In this document: one piece after another, positions 20,830-30,620 of the stretch | How the letters are laid out: the number at the start of each line of letters is the position of its first letter | How positions within the stretch are numbered: position 1 is the first letter of the stretch | Assembly (NCBI GenBank): GCA_033558025.1 | Contig: JAUCEF010000004.1 | Span: forward strand, 3,286,001-3,350,000 | Length of the DNA stretch: 64,000 nucleotides | Origin: Phytophthora sp. 'mugwort' | Lineage: Eukaryota > Oomycota > Peronosporomycetes > Peronosporales > Peronosporaceae | Direction of reading: 5' to 3' | Notes under the pieces: model-generated | What the model was told of the DNA's origin: nothing | What the model saw: the letters and a program-made list of their open reading frames with translations, nothing else | Database searches by the model: none | Position numbers and translations under genes: made by a program

Positions 20830-21414
20830 ATGGTGTCGGGAAGAACATGTTCAAGTCGTTTGCGTCGGTTCTGGACGCGCGTGTTGCTGCGTTTTGTCCA
20901 GTTTTGCAGCTCGTTGGTGGCGTATGTCGCGTTACTAACGGCCAGCGTCTCGTACCAGAACACGGTTGGGGGCCAAACTGTCGCGGTGGTTGTGAGCAGT
21001 GGCCCGCTGAATTTCGCGCGGATTGTCAATTTCTTGGTATTTCTGTACGCGTTTGCCTTCCTGATCGTCGTCGAGTGGCTTCGACTCTGTATACATCCGG
21101 TGCATTCCTGTGAGAAAATGATGGACTTGATAGCGTTCGTGGGCCTCACGACAGCGACTTTGGTGCTGCTATTGTCGAAAATGACTCTGTATTGTCACAA
21201 ACAGTTCGGCCGCTTCGTGCAATGTGACGGCCTGTACCTGGCTGTGGCCATATCGTTCCTCTCGGCATTGGTCTTCCTGGCCAGTGTGTTGATTGGAAAA
21301 CACGAGGAAGAAAGCCGACGTCGACATGAGGCTTATGGCCACAATGTGGCCTATTCAGAACATGACAGTCCGAGAACTGGAGCGACTCCTGTCGTCACCG
21401 CACAGCCAGCCTAA
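20830..21414 (+). CDS. Four-TM membrane protein, array member 6
   Basis: This is a 194-residue protein with a slightly longer basic N-terminus (MVSGRTCSSRLRRFWTRVLL). TM segments lie at about 20-40, 60-82, 99-116 and 134-156. It matches member 5 over most of its length (FCSSLVAYVALLTASVSYQ; YCHKQFGRFVQC with Cys 122 and 132). In TM3 the shared SD is SK, a small departure from the other members. The tail ends SPRTGATPVVTAQPA. It lies on the same strand only 137 bp after member 5, the tightest spacing in the array, consistent with unequal crossing-over as the source of the copies. Confidence 0.8.
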   Translation: MVSGRTCSSRLRRFWTRVLLRFVQFCSSLVAYVALLTASVSYQNTVGGQTVAVVVSSGPLNFARIVNFLVFLYAFAFLIVVEWLRLCIHPVHSCEKMMDLIAFVGLTTATLVLLLSKMTLYCHKQFGRFVQCDGLYLAVAISFLSALVFLASVLIGKHEEESRRRHEAYGHNVAYSEHDSPRTGATPVVTAQPA

Positions 21415-21610
21415 GACTTGTAATCTTGACAAGCAAAGACAAGCAATAAAAAACGAGTTGATAAGGGGATAGGAACGAATAGAACTCACGTATTGCGATG
21501 AATATGTGGCCGTGTGTGGCCGTGTCGTATTTCTGGGCTCTGACGGCTCTAAACCCTGCGAAAACGTCAAGAAAACGCCGTTCTTAGAACTAAAACGTGT
21601 TTGAATGCGT

Positions 21611-22758
21611 TCAGATCTTCTCCGTGAGCTCGGGCACAGCGGTGAAGAGGTCGGCCACAAGGCCATAGTCGGCTACTTGGAAGATCGGGGCCTCTTCGTC
21701 CTTGTTAATGGCCACAATGGTCTTGCTGTCCTTCATACCGGCCAAGTGCTGGATGGCGCCGGAGATACCAGCAGCCACATAGAGCTCCGGGGCCACCACC
21801 TTACCGGTCTGGCCGACCTGCAGCTCGTTGGCCACGAAGCCGGCGTCCACAGCAGCACGTGAGGCACCCACGGCACCGCCCAACTTGTCGGCCAACTTGT
21901 AGAGCATCTCGAAGTTCTCGCCGCTCTTGAGGCCACGTCCACCTGAGACAACGACGCGGGCCGAAGCCAAGTCCGGGCGCTCTGACTTGCTCACCTCCTC
22001 CGAGACGAAGCTGGTCTTGCCGGCCGTGGGGGCCTCCGGGGCGGCGCTCACTGAGGCATTGCCGCCCTCGGCCGCAGCCTTCTCAAAGCCCGTGGGACGC
22101 ACTGTGATAAGCTTTACGGTATCCTTTGATTTGATCTGAGCGATGGCGTTGCCCGCGTACGTGGGACGGAAGAACGTGTCTTTGTCGGCCACAGCAAGGA
22201 TATCCGAGATGGGGGCTACGTCCAGCTTGGCGCCGACACGAGGCAGGTAGTTCTTACTGGCGTTGGAGCTCGGGGCCAGCACATGCGAGTAGTCGCCGGC
22301 CTTCTGGGTAGCCACCAGCAGTTCAGCCACCTCCTCAGCCACGTAGTGGTCGTACTTAGGGTCGGCCGCATGCAGCACATTCTTAACGCCAGCCACCTTG
22401 GCAGCGGCTTCGGCGGCAAGGCCGGCCTGGCTACCCAACACCAACAGCGTGATGTCGCCGCCGATCTGTGAGGCGGCAGTGACAGTGGCCAGCGTGGCCC
22501 CCGAGATCTGCGACTGGTTGTGTTCGGCCACCACCAGCGTGGACATGGCGGCACTGCCTGTGCTCTGTGTGGCAACGCGGCGGATAATCTGAAAGCATAA
22601 CGGCATAGAGGTGGTTAATAAGAGGAAACGTGCTGGCCCGGGCGCTGTAGAGGTCAGATCTGGCGGCCAGCGAGCTTGATGGACAGCTGAGGCCGCGGTG
22701 GACGCGATGCTGCGTTGGCCATGATGCATGGGAGGAGATTTACCTGTCGGGCAAGCAT
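21611..22758 (-). CDS. ETFA: Electron transfer flavoprotein alpha subunit, mitochondrial
   Basis: ETF-alpha binds FAD and passes electrons from acyl-CoA and other dehydrogenases to ETF-ubiquinone oxidoreductase in the mitochondrial matrix. The C-terminal FAD domain is clear: [60 protein letters not shown]. The mature N-terminus begins [10 protein letters not shown]. The long open frame lacks the right start. I join a 15-base first exon (22744-22758, MLARQ) to 21611-22588 across a 155-bp GT-AG intron (22589-22743), giving a 330-residue protein whose N-terminus ([20 protein letters not shown]) is a good mitochondrial presequence. Family length is about 330, in agreement. The stop is at 21611. 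It is convergent with the membrane-gene array. Confidence 0.95.
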
Positions 22759-23317
22759 ATTGAGCGAGAGGAGCTTGAGTTATGCAAGTTACGGGCGGAT
22801 CTTGCAATGACAAGGGGCTCTAAAAGCACGTGCCCCAAACGTGGGGTTCAGCCTGACGGGAACATCGTTGTGTCCGACCTAATTATAAGGTAAATTCCAT
22901 ATGGTAAATTAATTGCTGCAAGATAATTATTATTTGAAGGCATTTGGTAGAGGGAAGTATCAAGTGGACATATTTATGATCTCGATTTATGGGATGTCAC
23001 GACTATTCTGGTTGAAGGGTACATGATCGTCTTTAACGGGGAAAACGAGCTGATTGGAGAAATCTTCCCCCAGTGTCCGCGACCAAGCAGCCACACAGAG
23101 AAAGAACTGCGGCTTTGTGCACAAACTCGAAATCAATCTGGGACTTTAATTAAAGGACAAACTAATAATACTCAACCAAATTTTACTCTGCTACAGTCGA
23201 GCTAACAGTTAGGAGGCGCTAGTAAGGACTTATACCCTAAGAAGGAGGGCGTTTGGGCACGAATTCCACCGAATGCAGTACCGTCACTGAATGGTATGGT
23301 TCGCAGCATTGAACGCG

Positions 23318-23401
23318 TTGTGTCCCGTTGATAAAAATACAATTGACTCAAATGACAATTTACTCATTTTAGTAAATTGTCTATTTATCTACGGGACACA
23401 A
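23318..23401. repeat. 84-bp near-palindromic hairpin, MITE-like
   Basis: The ends ttgtgtcccgt and acgggacacaa are perfect inverted repeats of 11 bp. The inner sequence continues to pair imperfectly (gataaa/tttatc) and again perfectly around acaatttact/agtaaattgt, leaving a loop of only a few bases. A short element that is nearly all inverted repeat is typical of a small non-autonomous transposon or a snap-back insertion. No clear target-site duplication is visible. Confidence 0.7.
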
Positions 23402-23657
23402 TTACTTCGAAGTATAGGTTATCATTTATTATTGTGACGAATAATCGACCCAAAAAATTGGTCCACGCATCGAGTCCACTATCCCAATCGTACTTAGCAA
23501 GCTCCTGTCCACGCGTCTGTCAGATGTCCGCCGCTATCTTCCTTTTTATCTGAAAGTCTACCGGGGTAAGCAGGTTACTTGCTGAGCCTCTCGCCTTCTG
23601 TCGCCTCCACTGATCGTCTCTCGAGTGTCCACAGCGTGGTCTTCTATCGAGCATAGA

Positions 23658-23671
23658 CACTCATTCCACAC
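23658..23671 (+). promoter_or_regulatory. Oomycete initiator-like element upstream of DAD1
   Basis: The sequence cactcattccacac contains TCATTCC, matching the YCATTYY core of the initiator described for oomycete promoters (family knowledge). It lies about 20 bases before the ATG, a spacing consistent with a very short 5' leader. Confidence 0.55.
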
Positions 23672-23683
23672 ACACACAGAAAC

Positions 23684-24146
23684 ATGACCAAGAAGGCGGC
23701 GACGACGGCGGACGCTGGCGTGGGCTCCATTCTGGGCGACTTCTGCACCAAGTACGACAAGACCACGCCCAAGAAGATTAAGCTCATTGATGGCTTCCTC
23801 GCTTACGTTCTTGCCACGGGTGTGCTCCAATTTATCTATTGTCTGCTGGTCGGCACCTTCCCGTTCAACTCGTTCCTCGCCGGCTTCGTTTGCACTGTCG
23901 GCGTCTTCGTGCTCGCCGGTGCGTACCACACAGCTTTCCCCCAGTCGATTTACCCTATTGACGTTGGGGGCTCTAGGTGCTGACATTGTTCATTGTGTAT
24001 ATGTCCTTGCTACGTCGGCAGTGTCGCTACGAATGCAGATTAACCCGGAGAACAACTTCGGCGACCGCACGGAGCAGCGCGCTTTTGCTGACTACCTTTT
24101 CTGCAACATCATCCTTTTCCTCGTCGTGTTTAACTTCATGGGCTAA
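23684..24146 (+). CDS. DAD1: DAD1 / OST2 subunit of oligosaccharyltransferase
   Basis: DAD1 is a small ER membrane subunit of the complex that N-glycosylates nascent proteins. Exon 1 (23684-23918) encodes [20 protein letters not shown] and [18 protein letters not shown], hallmark DAD1 sequence. Without splicing the frame runs into unrelated residues. Removing a 103-bp GT-AG intron (23919-24021) joins exon 2 (24022-24146), restoring [18 protein letters not shown], then [20 protein letters not shown] and the terminal MG. The product is 119 residues, close to the usual 113. Three hydrophobic segments are evident. The start ATG lies about 20 bases after an initiator-like element. Confidence 0.96.
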
Positions 24147-25721
24147 GCGGGGCGGTATGGCCAGTGGGTAGGTTTTGAGGCTTGAGTGAGCAGAACACAC
24201 AGCGACGAGCTGAGGGCTTAAGTGTGATGCTGCGTCGACGTGGAAGAAAAACAGCAGCACAGAGATACCAAAGGTGGAGGACGGCGAGTGCATGCCGAGT
24301 CACCCGCCTCTCGAGTTTTTGCATGACAAAGAGATAACATAATTGCATGGAGAGAGCGAGCGTCAAGCTACTGGGTTCCTATTGATATTATTTTCATTAA
24401 TGTCCTGTATTGCAGACATCTGCCGCGTGTTCGCATTGGTAAGCGATCATTCGTCACAATTCGCGATTAAGTACCCACTGATTGGTTTATAATCTTCTAG
24501 TCAAGTTGAAGTGAACTGTAACCAAATCTACTATCAACAGTAGCGGCTGCTTTAGCTCTTACGAGTCTCTTCGCGCGCGAGGTTCTCTCAGCCTTGAAAA
24601 CCCAAAAAGACTTGGCGGTAAGGCAAGTTAAGTTTTGACTGTATACCCGTCCGGTTTCACAGCATGACAGAGCACAGGACAACTACGAATAAGCTGTAAT
24701 AATTGCTTTCCTAAAGACTTGTCAATAGTCGGTTGCGGCGATCATACTTCCGCAGTATCGTTACTGCGTACCCTGTCGAGTAATAATCTAACCTCGATCG
24801 TTGACTACATCAGATAATTAGTGTAAATCATCCTACGTACAAAACGTGCTAAGTGAATTGTGCTTAGATCAGTGCGAGTGGTCTCCCTCTTGGCAAATAA
24901 CGTAACCCGCTTCTCGACAATTCTTCTCGCACTGTTACGTGAATCTCAAATCCGCATTATCGGATTCTAACTCAAAACGTGTGTTCTGCAATCTGTCTAC
25001 TGCTGGCAATCCATTTTCTCGAAGGCGATTCGCCTTGGGGGTTGCCTGCATCTCCATTCATTCTTTCTCCAACGCGTCCGACACCTTTCTCCACCTTTTA
25101 ATAGCTTCGGAGTAACCATTGGATTCAATCTGAAGCTCCAGAGCATGGATCCTGCGATGTAGTTCTTCCAGTTGGCCTTCCTTCTCCCTTAGACAAGCAA
25201 AATGTTCCTCTTCGAGCAGTTTGCGCCTGCTTCGAGAGTTACTTGGAAGGGTGGCGTCGTCCTTTCGACGATTTTCTTATGAGAAATCAGCCGTAAGGCT
25301 TTGTGGCATTGTGCGACAGCCTGCTTGGCAAGTCGGGTCTTCTATTCATTGAGCTTTAATCTGGTGTGTAGACACTAGGCCCAAGTGAAACAAAACAGGC
25401 TCAGTCGGTAGCGCGTACCGCGCTTTCGGGAAGAAGATGAGCTGACTTGTGTCTGGAACAAATGACGATGGCTTGGGCGTTTCGTGTAGAATGGAAGCGA
25501 GAGACGGCAAACGCGGTGGTGGAGCATCATCTGGACAGCTGGACCCTCTTGTTTCTGCTCTTCTTCTTCACGTTGCTCAGCTCTGGGTGTGTTCGGCTGT
25601 GGGGTTGCCTCCCCCACGGATGAAAACGAAAAATGGGATCCGTACAGACGGAGGTTTCTGTGGCCTCGATCGATTCTGATATGGTACCGTCGAATTAATA
25701 TACTATGTTCATTAGCCTCAC
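24147..25721. other. Long intergenic region
   Basis: There is no intact gene. It contains one minus-strand coiled-coil or bZIP-like remnant (25058-25276, listed separately). Elsewhere frames are short and lack domains. The region separates DAD1 from the paralogous minus-strand pair at 25.7-29.0 kb and probably includes their shared 3' flank. Confidence 0.5.
25058..25276 (-). pseudogene. Possible bZIP/coiled-coil gene remnant
   Basis: The minus strand has a 72-codon frame, bounded by a stop on each side, reading NSRSRRKLLEEEHFACLREK and then EGQLEELHRRIHALELQIES, YSEAIKRWRKVSDALEKE. A basic patch before a heptad-like Leu/His pattern (L-x6-L-x6) recalls a bZIP, but the canonical N-x7-R is not clear. 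There is no ATG and no neighbouring exon that I can join, so I treat it as a fragment of a decayed gene. It could also be an exon whose partners are beyond recognition. Confidence 0.35.
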
Positions 25722-27677
25722 TTACATTGGTGGGGTGAACCACGTTTCGTTGCAGAACGCAAAGATGTGGATCCAGAGCGCCACGGGCAAATTGTTAGTT
25801 CTAGCGGAAACCATGAGCGTCGTGAGCACTCCACGCCGAAATCTGGGCGGGTAATGCACGTGACTGACGGCGCTCCACTGCCTCGTTGAATCCACCAAAA
25901 TCAGCGCAAAGGTGCCATGTTCGCTTGGTGCCGGAGCCGACATTTCCTCAACGTTGACCCACGATCCTCGAACCACAGCGCCATCGCTGCTCATCTCGGC
26001 CGTATACTTGTATATTCCCACCTCCTGTTTCACCACATACTGCTGTCCATACTCAATGCGATAAGGACTCCAGCTCCCAAATACAGGGCTAGTTTGGTGG
26101 AAAATACGCTCTTTGCATTTGCCAAAGAGCGTCCCATCAGGACGCAATTGCAGCTGCAGATCAAACGCGTACTCGTAGCCTTCGGCATCAGTAGCACACC
26201 CTGACAGCTCGTACTTGCCCGACGTCAACGCGTGGATCGCGTCGTCGTCATCTTCTATCTCGAGAGCATTGTTCGCAGTAATGCCAGCCTTTGGGTCAGT
26301 ATTGTGCATTTGCTGTTGCCCTAGCTGCAGGACAGAGATATCCGATGAATTGCCACTGGGTATTGGAGAACTTTCAGTCTTCTCCATTTTAATGGCAATC
26401 GGCGTGAAATCCACTCGTACTAGCTCCAGTTCAAACTCTCCTCGACCGCCTTCGTAGCCATCAGCATGACCCTCGTCCACATTGTGCCATTTCCCGCTAA
26501 GTGTTTCGCGTCTCTTTCCAGTCACATTCACTTTGCGCTTGATCTTGGTCTTTTTGCCACTTACAATACCAGTATCACCTTCGTCAATAACCACAGCTCC
26601 CGAGTACCGGAAGTGGCCTACAGCCTCGCGAACATGATACTCAAGCACATACGCCACGCGATTGGCTTGCCAGCGTCCTCTTAACTGACAAACTTGCGGC
26701 TGTACCACTTCACGAGACGTTCCACGCAGTGTACCATCAGGCAGCAAGCGCAACATGACTAGACATTCATCCTTCATCGTGGTCACGGCAGGACGAGGAC
26801 GTCCTCGTCGTCCATTCCTCTGTCTCGGTATCATAGCAGTAGCTACAGACGGTGTATCATATGTCGTAAACCCTTTAAACTCGTATTTTCCTGGCCGCAA
26901 TGGATACAACAACGATGGTGGTCTGGATTGCAGCAAAGCCGCCTCTCTCTCCGCCTCCTCTGCTTCCTGTTGACGCTGATACCATTGCACCGGCTGCAGT
27001 TGGAACACCTTTTGCTCTTGTGCACTAGACCCTTTCTCTGCAACTTGCTCTCTCGTCACTAAGCTCGACTCACCTGTCGATGCAGTAGAAGCTGACGACG
27101 ACAAATGTAATTGATGTCGCTCTGGTTGGTTTTGAACGCCGAAAAAACGCCAAGTACCTACAGCCAGGGCATCGGGTGCCGCTGGGACGTGCAAATGACA
27201 CGTGAGCGTATGTCGATCCACGTGGTTCAATCTCTTAGCAATCTCAAAGGCACAGCAATACTCCGCCGTCGAGGTGTCGTCGCTATCAGCAGAGGACGAG
27301 CTCGACACCACCGCGTCTTCCACTGGGACGACCTGTGCGTTGCCCATCATGTGAGCAATGACAATGCCGTCCGGATGCTCAGCAATCGCTCGGCGTTTGC
27401 GCTTCTTCCCATTGGCTAAAGGCCCCGAAGTTGCGCCCAACTGCTGCTTCCGGCGGACTTCGCCGCGCAATGTCCCGTCGGACGCGATGCGCAGATGGAT
27501 GCGACTCTTTTCGGCTAAAAAGCCGCCCACGCAGCCATCGTACACGCGCTCGAGAGGCTTCAGTAGGATCGTAACCGTCTTGCCGACTTGGCTGCGAGAG
27601 GAAACGCTCTCAATCTTGTTGGGGAACGCGCCAGCAGCCTTGGCGCTCGAGCCATTGCACCACGTCCTGTCGTCCAT
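25722..27677 (-). CDS. Large beta-repeat protein with AT-hook-like motif (unknown)
   Basis: This is a 651-residue intronless gene starting MDDRTWCNGS. It contains at least two related modules (about residues 262-420 and 486-597). Each begins GKYE-x-x-G, continues with LRLLPDGTLRG or LQLRPDGTLFG, then S/G-x-W or RGRW and Y-x-LEYHV/YGQQYVV, ending in a GxW-x-NV turn. The spacing suggests an eight-stranded beta-barrel or sandwich. Residues 287-297 (RNGRRGRPRPA) contain an RGRP core like an AT-hook, so nuclear DNA contact is possible. The C-terminal about 45 residues (NNLPVALWIHIFAFCNETWF) match the end of the downstream paralogue at 27817, a possible F-box-like helix pair. No named family is recognised. 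Confidence 0.78.
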   Translation of the reverse strand: MDDRTWCNGSSAKAAGAFPNKIESVSSRSQVGKTVTILLKPLERVYDGCVGGFLAEKSRIHLRIASDGTLRGEVRRKQQLGATSGPLANGKKRKRRAIAEHPDGIVIAHMMGNAQVVPVEDAVVSSSSSADSDDTSTAEYCCAFEIAKRLNHVDRHTLTCHLHVPAAPDALAVGTWRFFGVQNQPERHQLHLSSSASTASTGESSLVTREQVAEKGSSAQEQKVFQLQPVQWYQRQQEAEEAEREAALLQSRPPSLLYPLRPGKYEFKGFTTYDTPSVATAMIPRQRNGRRGRPRPAVTTMKDECLVMLRLLPDGTLRGTSREVVQPQVCQLRGRWQANRVAYVLEYHVREAVGHFRYSGAVVIDEGDTGIVSGKKTKIKRKVNVTGKRRETLSGKWHNVDEGHADGYEGGRGEFELELVRVDFTPIAIKMEKTESSPIPSGNSSDISVLQLGQQQMHNTDPKAGITANNALEIEDDDDAIHALTSGKYELSGCATDAEGYEYAFDLQLQLRPDGTLFGKCKERIFHQTSPVFGSWSPYRIEYGQQYVVKQEVGIYKYTAEMSSDGAVVRGSWVNVEEMSAPAPSEHGTFALILVDSTRQWSAVSHVHYPPRFRRGVLTTLMVSARTNNLPVALWIHIFAFCNETWFTPPM

Positions 27678-27816
27678 TATAATGTCAGTTCAGAGACTGA
27701 AGACAATGAACCGTTGAAATTCGTTGATAACTTGAATAAAGACCAATAATTGGACGAAAATAACAACACAATACAATACATTCTTATGAACATGGCTGCT
27801 TCATGGTTGATTTGCT

Positions 27817-28989
27817 TCAGGGCACGTTCACGGCCTCGTTATTGCTGGGTTTGCTCCCACTAGCTCGTAAAGACTTTTGCAGGTCGCTTTGGAACCAGTC
27901 GTAGCCGCAAAATGACACGATGGAGCTCCACAAATGATTGGGCAGGATTCCGTCTCGGTGCGACGCGAGCAGCAGGAGCTTCACGCACTCCCTGAATGCG
28001 ACGGGGTAGTCCTTGTGATATGCTTCGCTCCAAACACGTACAGCTTTAACCAGTTGGAGCTCTAAGATGCCCCGCTCAGCTTGACTTGTGCGCGCATCGA
28101 GGTTGCCTCCTAGCACCCGTAGCTCGGAGTTCTGCCATGTACCTTGCAGTCCTAATCGAAATGGCGTGCCGAAGTAGACGTACGTGTGCTTATTGCCGTG
28201 CATCTTGTACTCCAGCAGGTAATTCATTCCACTTCTAGTCCACATACCGGCAAGTAGACATTCTTGAGTGAACGGTAACTCATGAGATGTGCCGGACATC
28301 ATTCCGTTTGCCTGCAATGTAAGCTTCACTGCACACTCATAGACAAACGCGTTCTCTGCGATCGTGATGCCCTGCAATTCGTACCATCCAGGAGTCAATG
28401 GGTGCAACGCGTTATCAGGTGCTTCTAATCTGTGCGCTATCGGTCTCAATACAAAGTCCTGCGCTTCTTCCCCACTTTCGCGGATATCCGCAAATCGTCC
28501 TGACATGCCGTGCTCCCGCGAGAGATGAGCGATACACTTGACAATCTGCGACCACATGCCCTGTGCACCGCGACCCCATTGCACGATCTTAAAGTGCACT
28601 ATATAGCACACTGGTTGTGCATTATCCTGCCGTCCTTCAGGCGGAATCTCGACCAATGCTCGTCCGTCGTACGCTAGCAGCCTGGCGTCAGTCTCCTCTT
28701 CAGCTTGCGGTGCATCCTCTGGCGCTATCGCTTCCTCTTCAATAACATTTCGTCCACGTTCTTCCTCCTCTACATCGTCGATGTCTTCAATAGTTTCTCG
28801 AATAAGGGTCTCCTGATCACTTGTAATGAATTCTACTGGAACGGTTCGAGCCGTGGTGGCAACCGGCTGGATGTCCACGCGGAGACTGTTGTCGCTGTGA
28901 ATTCTGAACGTGAAGTGGTGCGCCTCGCGCAGGAAAGAGAAGCTTCCTTCGCACTCAAAGACCTCCGCCACGTCCGCGCTGCCCGCCAT
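27817..28989 (-). CDS. Beta-repeat protein, paralogue of the 25722 gene (unknown)
   Basis: This is a 390-residue intronless gene on the same strand, 139 bp upstream of its larger paralogue's start. One module (about 199-290) reads PGWYELQGITI, LTLQANGMMSGTSHELPF, AGMWTRSGMNYLLEYKMHG and LQGTWQNSEL, clearly the same fold as in the 651-residue protein. The C-terminus (NHLWSSIVSFCGYDWF) matches that protein's LW-I-FC-WF block. The N-terminal half is acidic (EDIDDVEEEERGRNVIEEE), and there is no AT-hook-like motif. Tandem duplication of one ancestral gene is the simplest explanation. Cytosolic or nuclear location is guessed from the absence of any signal peptide or TM segment. Confidence 0.78.
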   Translation of the reverse strand: MAGSADVAEVFECEGSFSFLREAHHFTFRIHSDNSLRVDIQPVATTARTVPVEFITSDQETLIRETIEDIDDVEEEERGRNVIEEEAIAPEDAPQAEEETDARLLAYDGRALVEIPPEGRQDNAQPVCYIVHFKIVQWGRGAQGMWSQIVKCIAHLSREHGMSGRFADIRESGEEAQDFVLRPIAHRLEAPDNALHPLTPGWYELQGITIAENAFVYECAVKLTLQANGMMSGTSHELPFTQECLLAGMWTRSGMNYLLEYKMHGNKHTYVYFGTPFRLGLQGTWQNSELRVLGGNLDARTSQAERGILELQLVKAVRVWSEAYHKDYPVAFRECVKLLLLASHRDGILPNHLWSSIVSFCGYDWFQSDLQKSLRASGSKPSNNEAVNVP

Positions 28990-29301
28990 GCTGAGAGTTA
29001 CGTGACAGTCTTGCAGGTGCCAGGTGATTTGCTGTAATTTCTGTCCAAAATAATGTAGGATTGGACAAAACTTCGTTTCTCTGAATGGCTACAAAGCAAC
29101 ACCACGTCGCAGATTTCGGCTCCGTTGAAGATATTAACACATTGAACGGTCGGAGCAGCGGCGATTCACGGCGACCGTTGATCGAAGCGCCATGGGATCT
29201 TTCACGTTGCGTGGAGGAGTGCCACTTGCCCTCACTTCTGTACAAGCACCAAGGCCACCGCTATCAGCAACGACGAACAGGTTCTGACACCACCTTGAAG
29301 C

Positions 29302-30033
29302 ATGTTGGGCGTGTCTAAGGTGGCGTTCTTCTGCCTAAGCGCGTTAACGCTGCTGACCTGGATACCCGAGGACGTGAGTGCCTACTGCCCCAATGGATGC
29401 AACGCACAAGGAACTTGCGGCAAGAACGATAAGTGCACGTGCTACGAGCGACAGGACCAGGAGAATGAAAACATCAAATACCCGGCGTACAAGGGAGCTG
29501 ATTGCTCGCTACGGACGTGTCCGTACGGAAACGCGTGGGTTCAAGTGCCCTCAGCGAAAAATGTTGCCCACGAGCTAGCCGAGTGCTCGAATCGCGGCAA
29601 TTGCGACTACGGAACGGGTCACTGCGCCTGTTTTCCGGGCTATGAAGGCAAGGCCTGTGAGAGATCGGAGTGTCCCAACGACTGCAACAACCGCGGCATC
29701 TGCCTCACGCTTGCAGCTATTATTGCCGGTTCCCCTGATCATCTCGATCGGGAGATTACGCCTGTAACTACCCCCGCTACTTACTATCATCCTGGTGCAT
29801 ACGAGGCGTGGGACGCCAATAAGCACATGGGTTGCTTCTGTGACCAAGGCTATCGCGGGCCGGACTGCTCCCTCAAGGAGTGTCCAAGTGGCGAAGACGT
29901 GTTGCTCGCGTTTGGCCAAAAGCAAGGCCGCGATTGCGGTGGTCGCGGCAAGTGCAACTACGAGTCAGGCGAGTGCGAGTGCTTCCCGGGTTACTATGGC
30001 ACCTCGTGCGAGTCGCAGACCACAGTCAACTAA
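29302..30033 (+). CDS. Secreted EGF-like repeat protein
   Basis: This is a 243-residue protein with a signal peptide (about residues 1-27: [20 protein letters not shown], then AYCPNG). Four Cys-rich EGF/tenascin-like segments follow, each containing G-x-C-x-C-x-x-GY-x-G-x-x-C (for example [40 protein letters not shown]). The fold is normally extracellular. There is no TM segment or GPI signal at the C-terminus (SQTTVN), so the protein is probably soluble and secreted, or retained on the cell surface by binding. The insertion between repeats 3 and 4 lacks Cys. No RxLR or LFLAK-type effector motif is present. Function is unknown beyond adhesion-type inference. Confidence 0.85.
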   Translation: MLGVSKVAFFCLSALTLLTWIPEDVSAYCPNGCNAQGTCGKNDKCTCYERQDQENENIKYPAYKGADCSLRTCPYGNAWVQVPSAKNVAHELAECSNRGNCDYGTGHCACFPGYEGKACERSECPNDCNNRGICLTLAAIIAGSPDHLDREITPVTTPATYYHPGAYEAWDANKHMGCFCDQGYRGPDCSLKECPSGEDVLLAFGQKQGRDCGGRGKCNYESGECECFPGYYGTSCESQTTVN

Positions 30034-30209
30034 GACCAGGAAACATAGCTGCTGTCGCCAGCTACCATTGCACTAATTCCTCTTGAATAAATGCCTTCCA
30101 ACGTCATATTCTTCCACTTCAACACACTCCACTCAAAGCTGTGCATATAAAAGATTTGGGTTGTGTATGTACGTACGTGTCTAGAATTCTCTTCTTCAGC
30201 CTCTTCTAT

Positions 30210-30620
30210 CTACTCAATGATGAGCTCGTCGATGCTCCAGTCCTCGAACGAGTTGTCAGGCAGGTATCGGCGGATGATGATGGGGATCTTGCGCTCACGT
30301 AGCTCCTTCATGGCAATCTTGAGTGGGTCCGTCTCTCCTTCGATGTCCACCATGACGGGCGCATTCATGGAGATCTGTAGTGCGCGCGTTCCTAGCACAC
30401 GAGCGCGCTCGTACTTGGTCATGTAGCGCGTGGTGATGCGGTGCGCGTTGGGCTGCTTGTGTGACTCGTCCAGCACCTGTACCTTGCTCTCCTGGTCGCC
30501 AGTTTCTTCACCTCCCTCGTACAGATCCTCGGCAGGAACCTCCTCCTCCAGCTCCTCCTCCGGGACCTCCTCGTCCTCCATCTCGCGGTGACCCGCGTCG
30601 TCGTACTCCATGTCGTCCAT
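30210..30620 (-). CDS. RPB6: RNA polymerases I, II and III shared subunit RPB6
   Basis: RPB6 (omega-like) helps assemble and clamp all three nuclear RNA polymerases. The conserved C-terminal core is complete: [64 protein letters not shown]. The N-terminus is acidic ([10 protein letters not shown]), as in the family. The open frame extends 43 codons further upstream, but that stretch is basic and hydrophobic, unlike RPB6. The ATG at 30620 gives 136 residues, close to the usual 127-155. It is transcribed divergently from RBM42 with about 180 bp between the two starts, suggesting a shared promoter. Confidence 0.95.
   Translation of the reverse strand: MDDMEYDDAGHREMEDEEVPEEELEEEVPAEDLYEGGEETGDQESKVQVLDESHKQPNAHRITTRYMTKYERARVLGTRALQISMNAPVMVDIEGETDPLKIAMKELRERKIPIIIRRYLPDNSFEDWSIDELIIE

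Larger units (their letters stand above)
22759..23683. other. Intergenic region between ETFA and DAD1
   Basis: This is the divergent promoter space of two housekeeping genes. No coding sense is recognised. It contains a MITE-like hairpin at 23318-23401 and an initiator-like element close to the DAD1 start, both listed separately. The part at about 22880-23210 is AT-rich. Confidence 0.6.

Noticed and set aside
29302..30033. RxLR or Crinkler effector
   Set aside because: The protein is secreted but has no RxLR-dEER or LFLAK motif. It is an EGF-like repeat protein.
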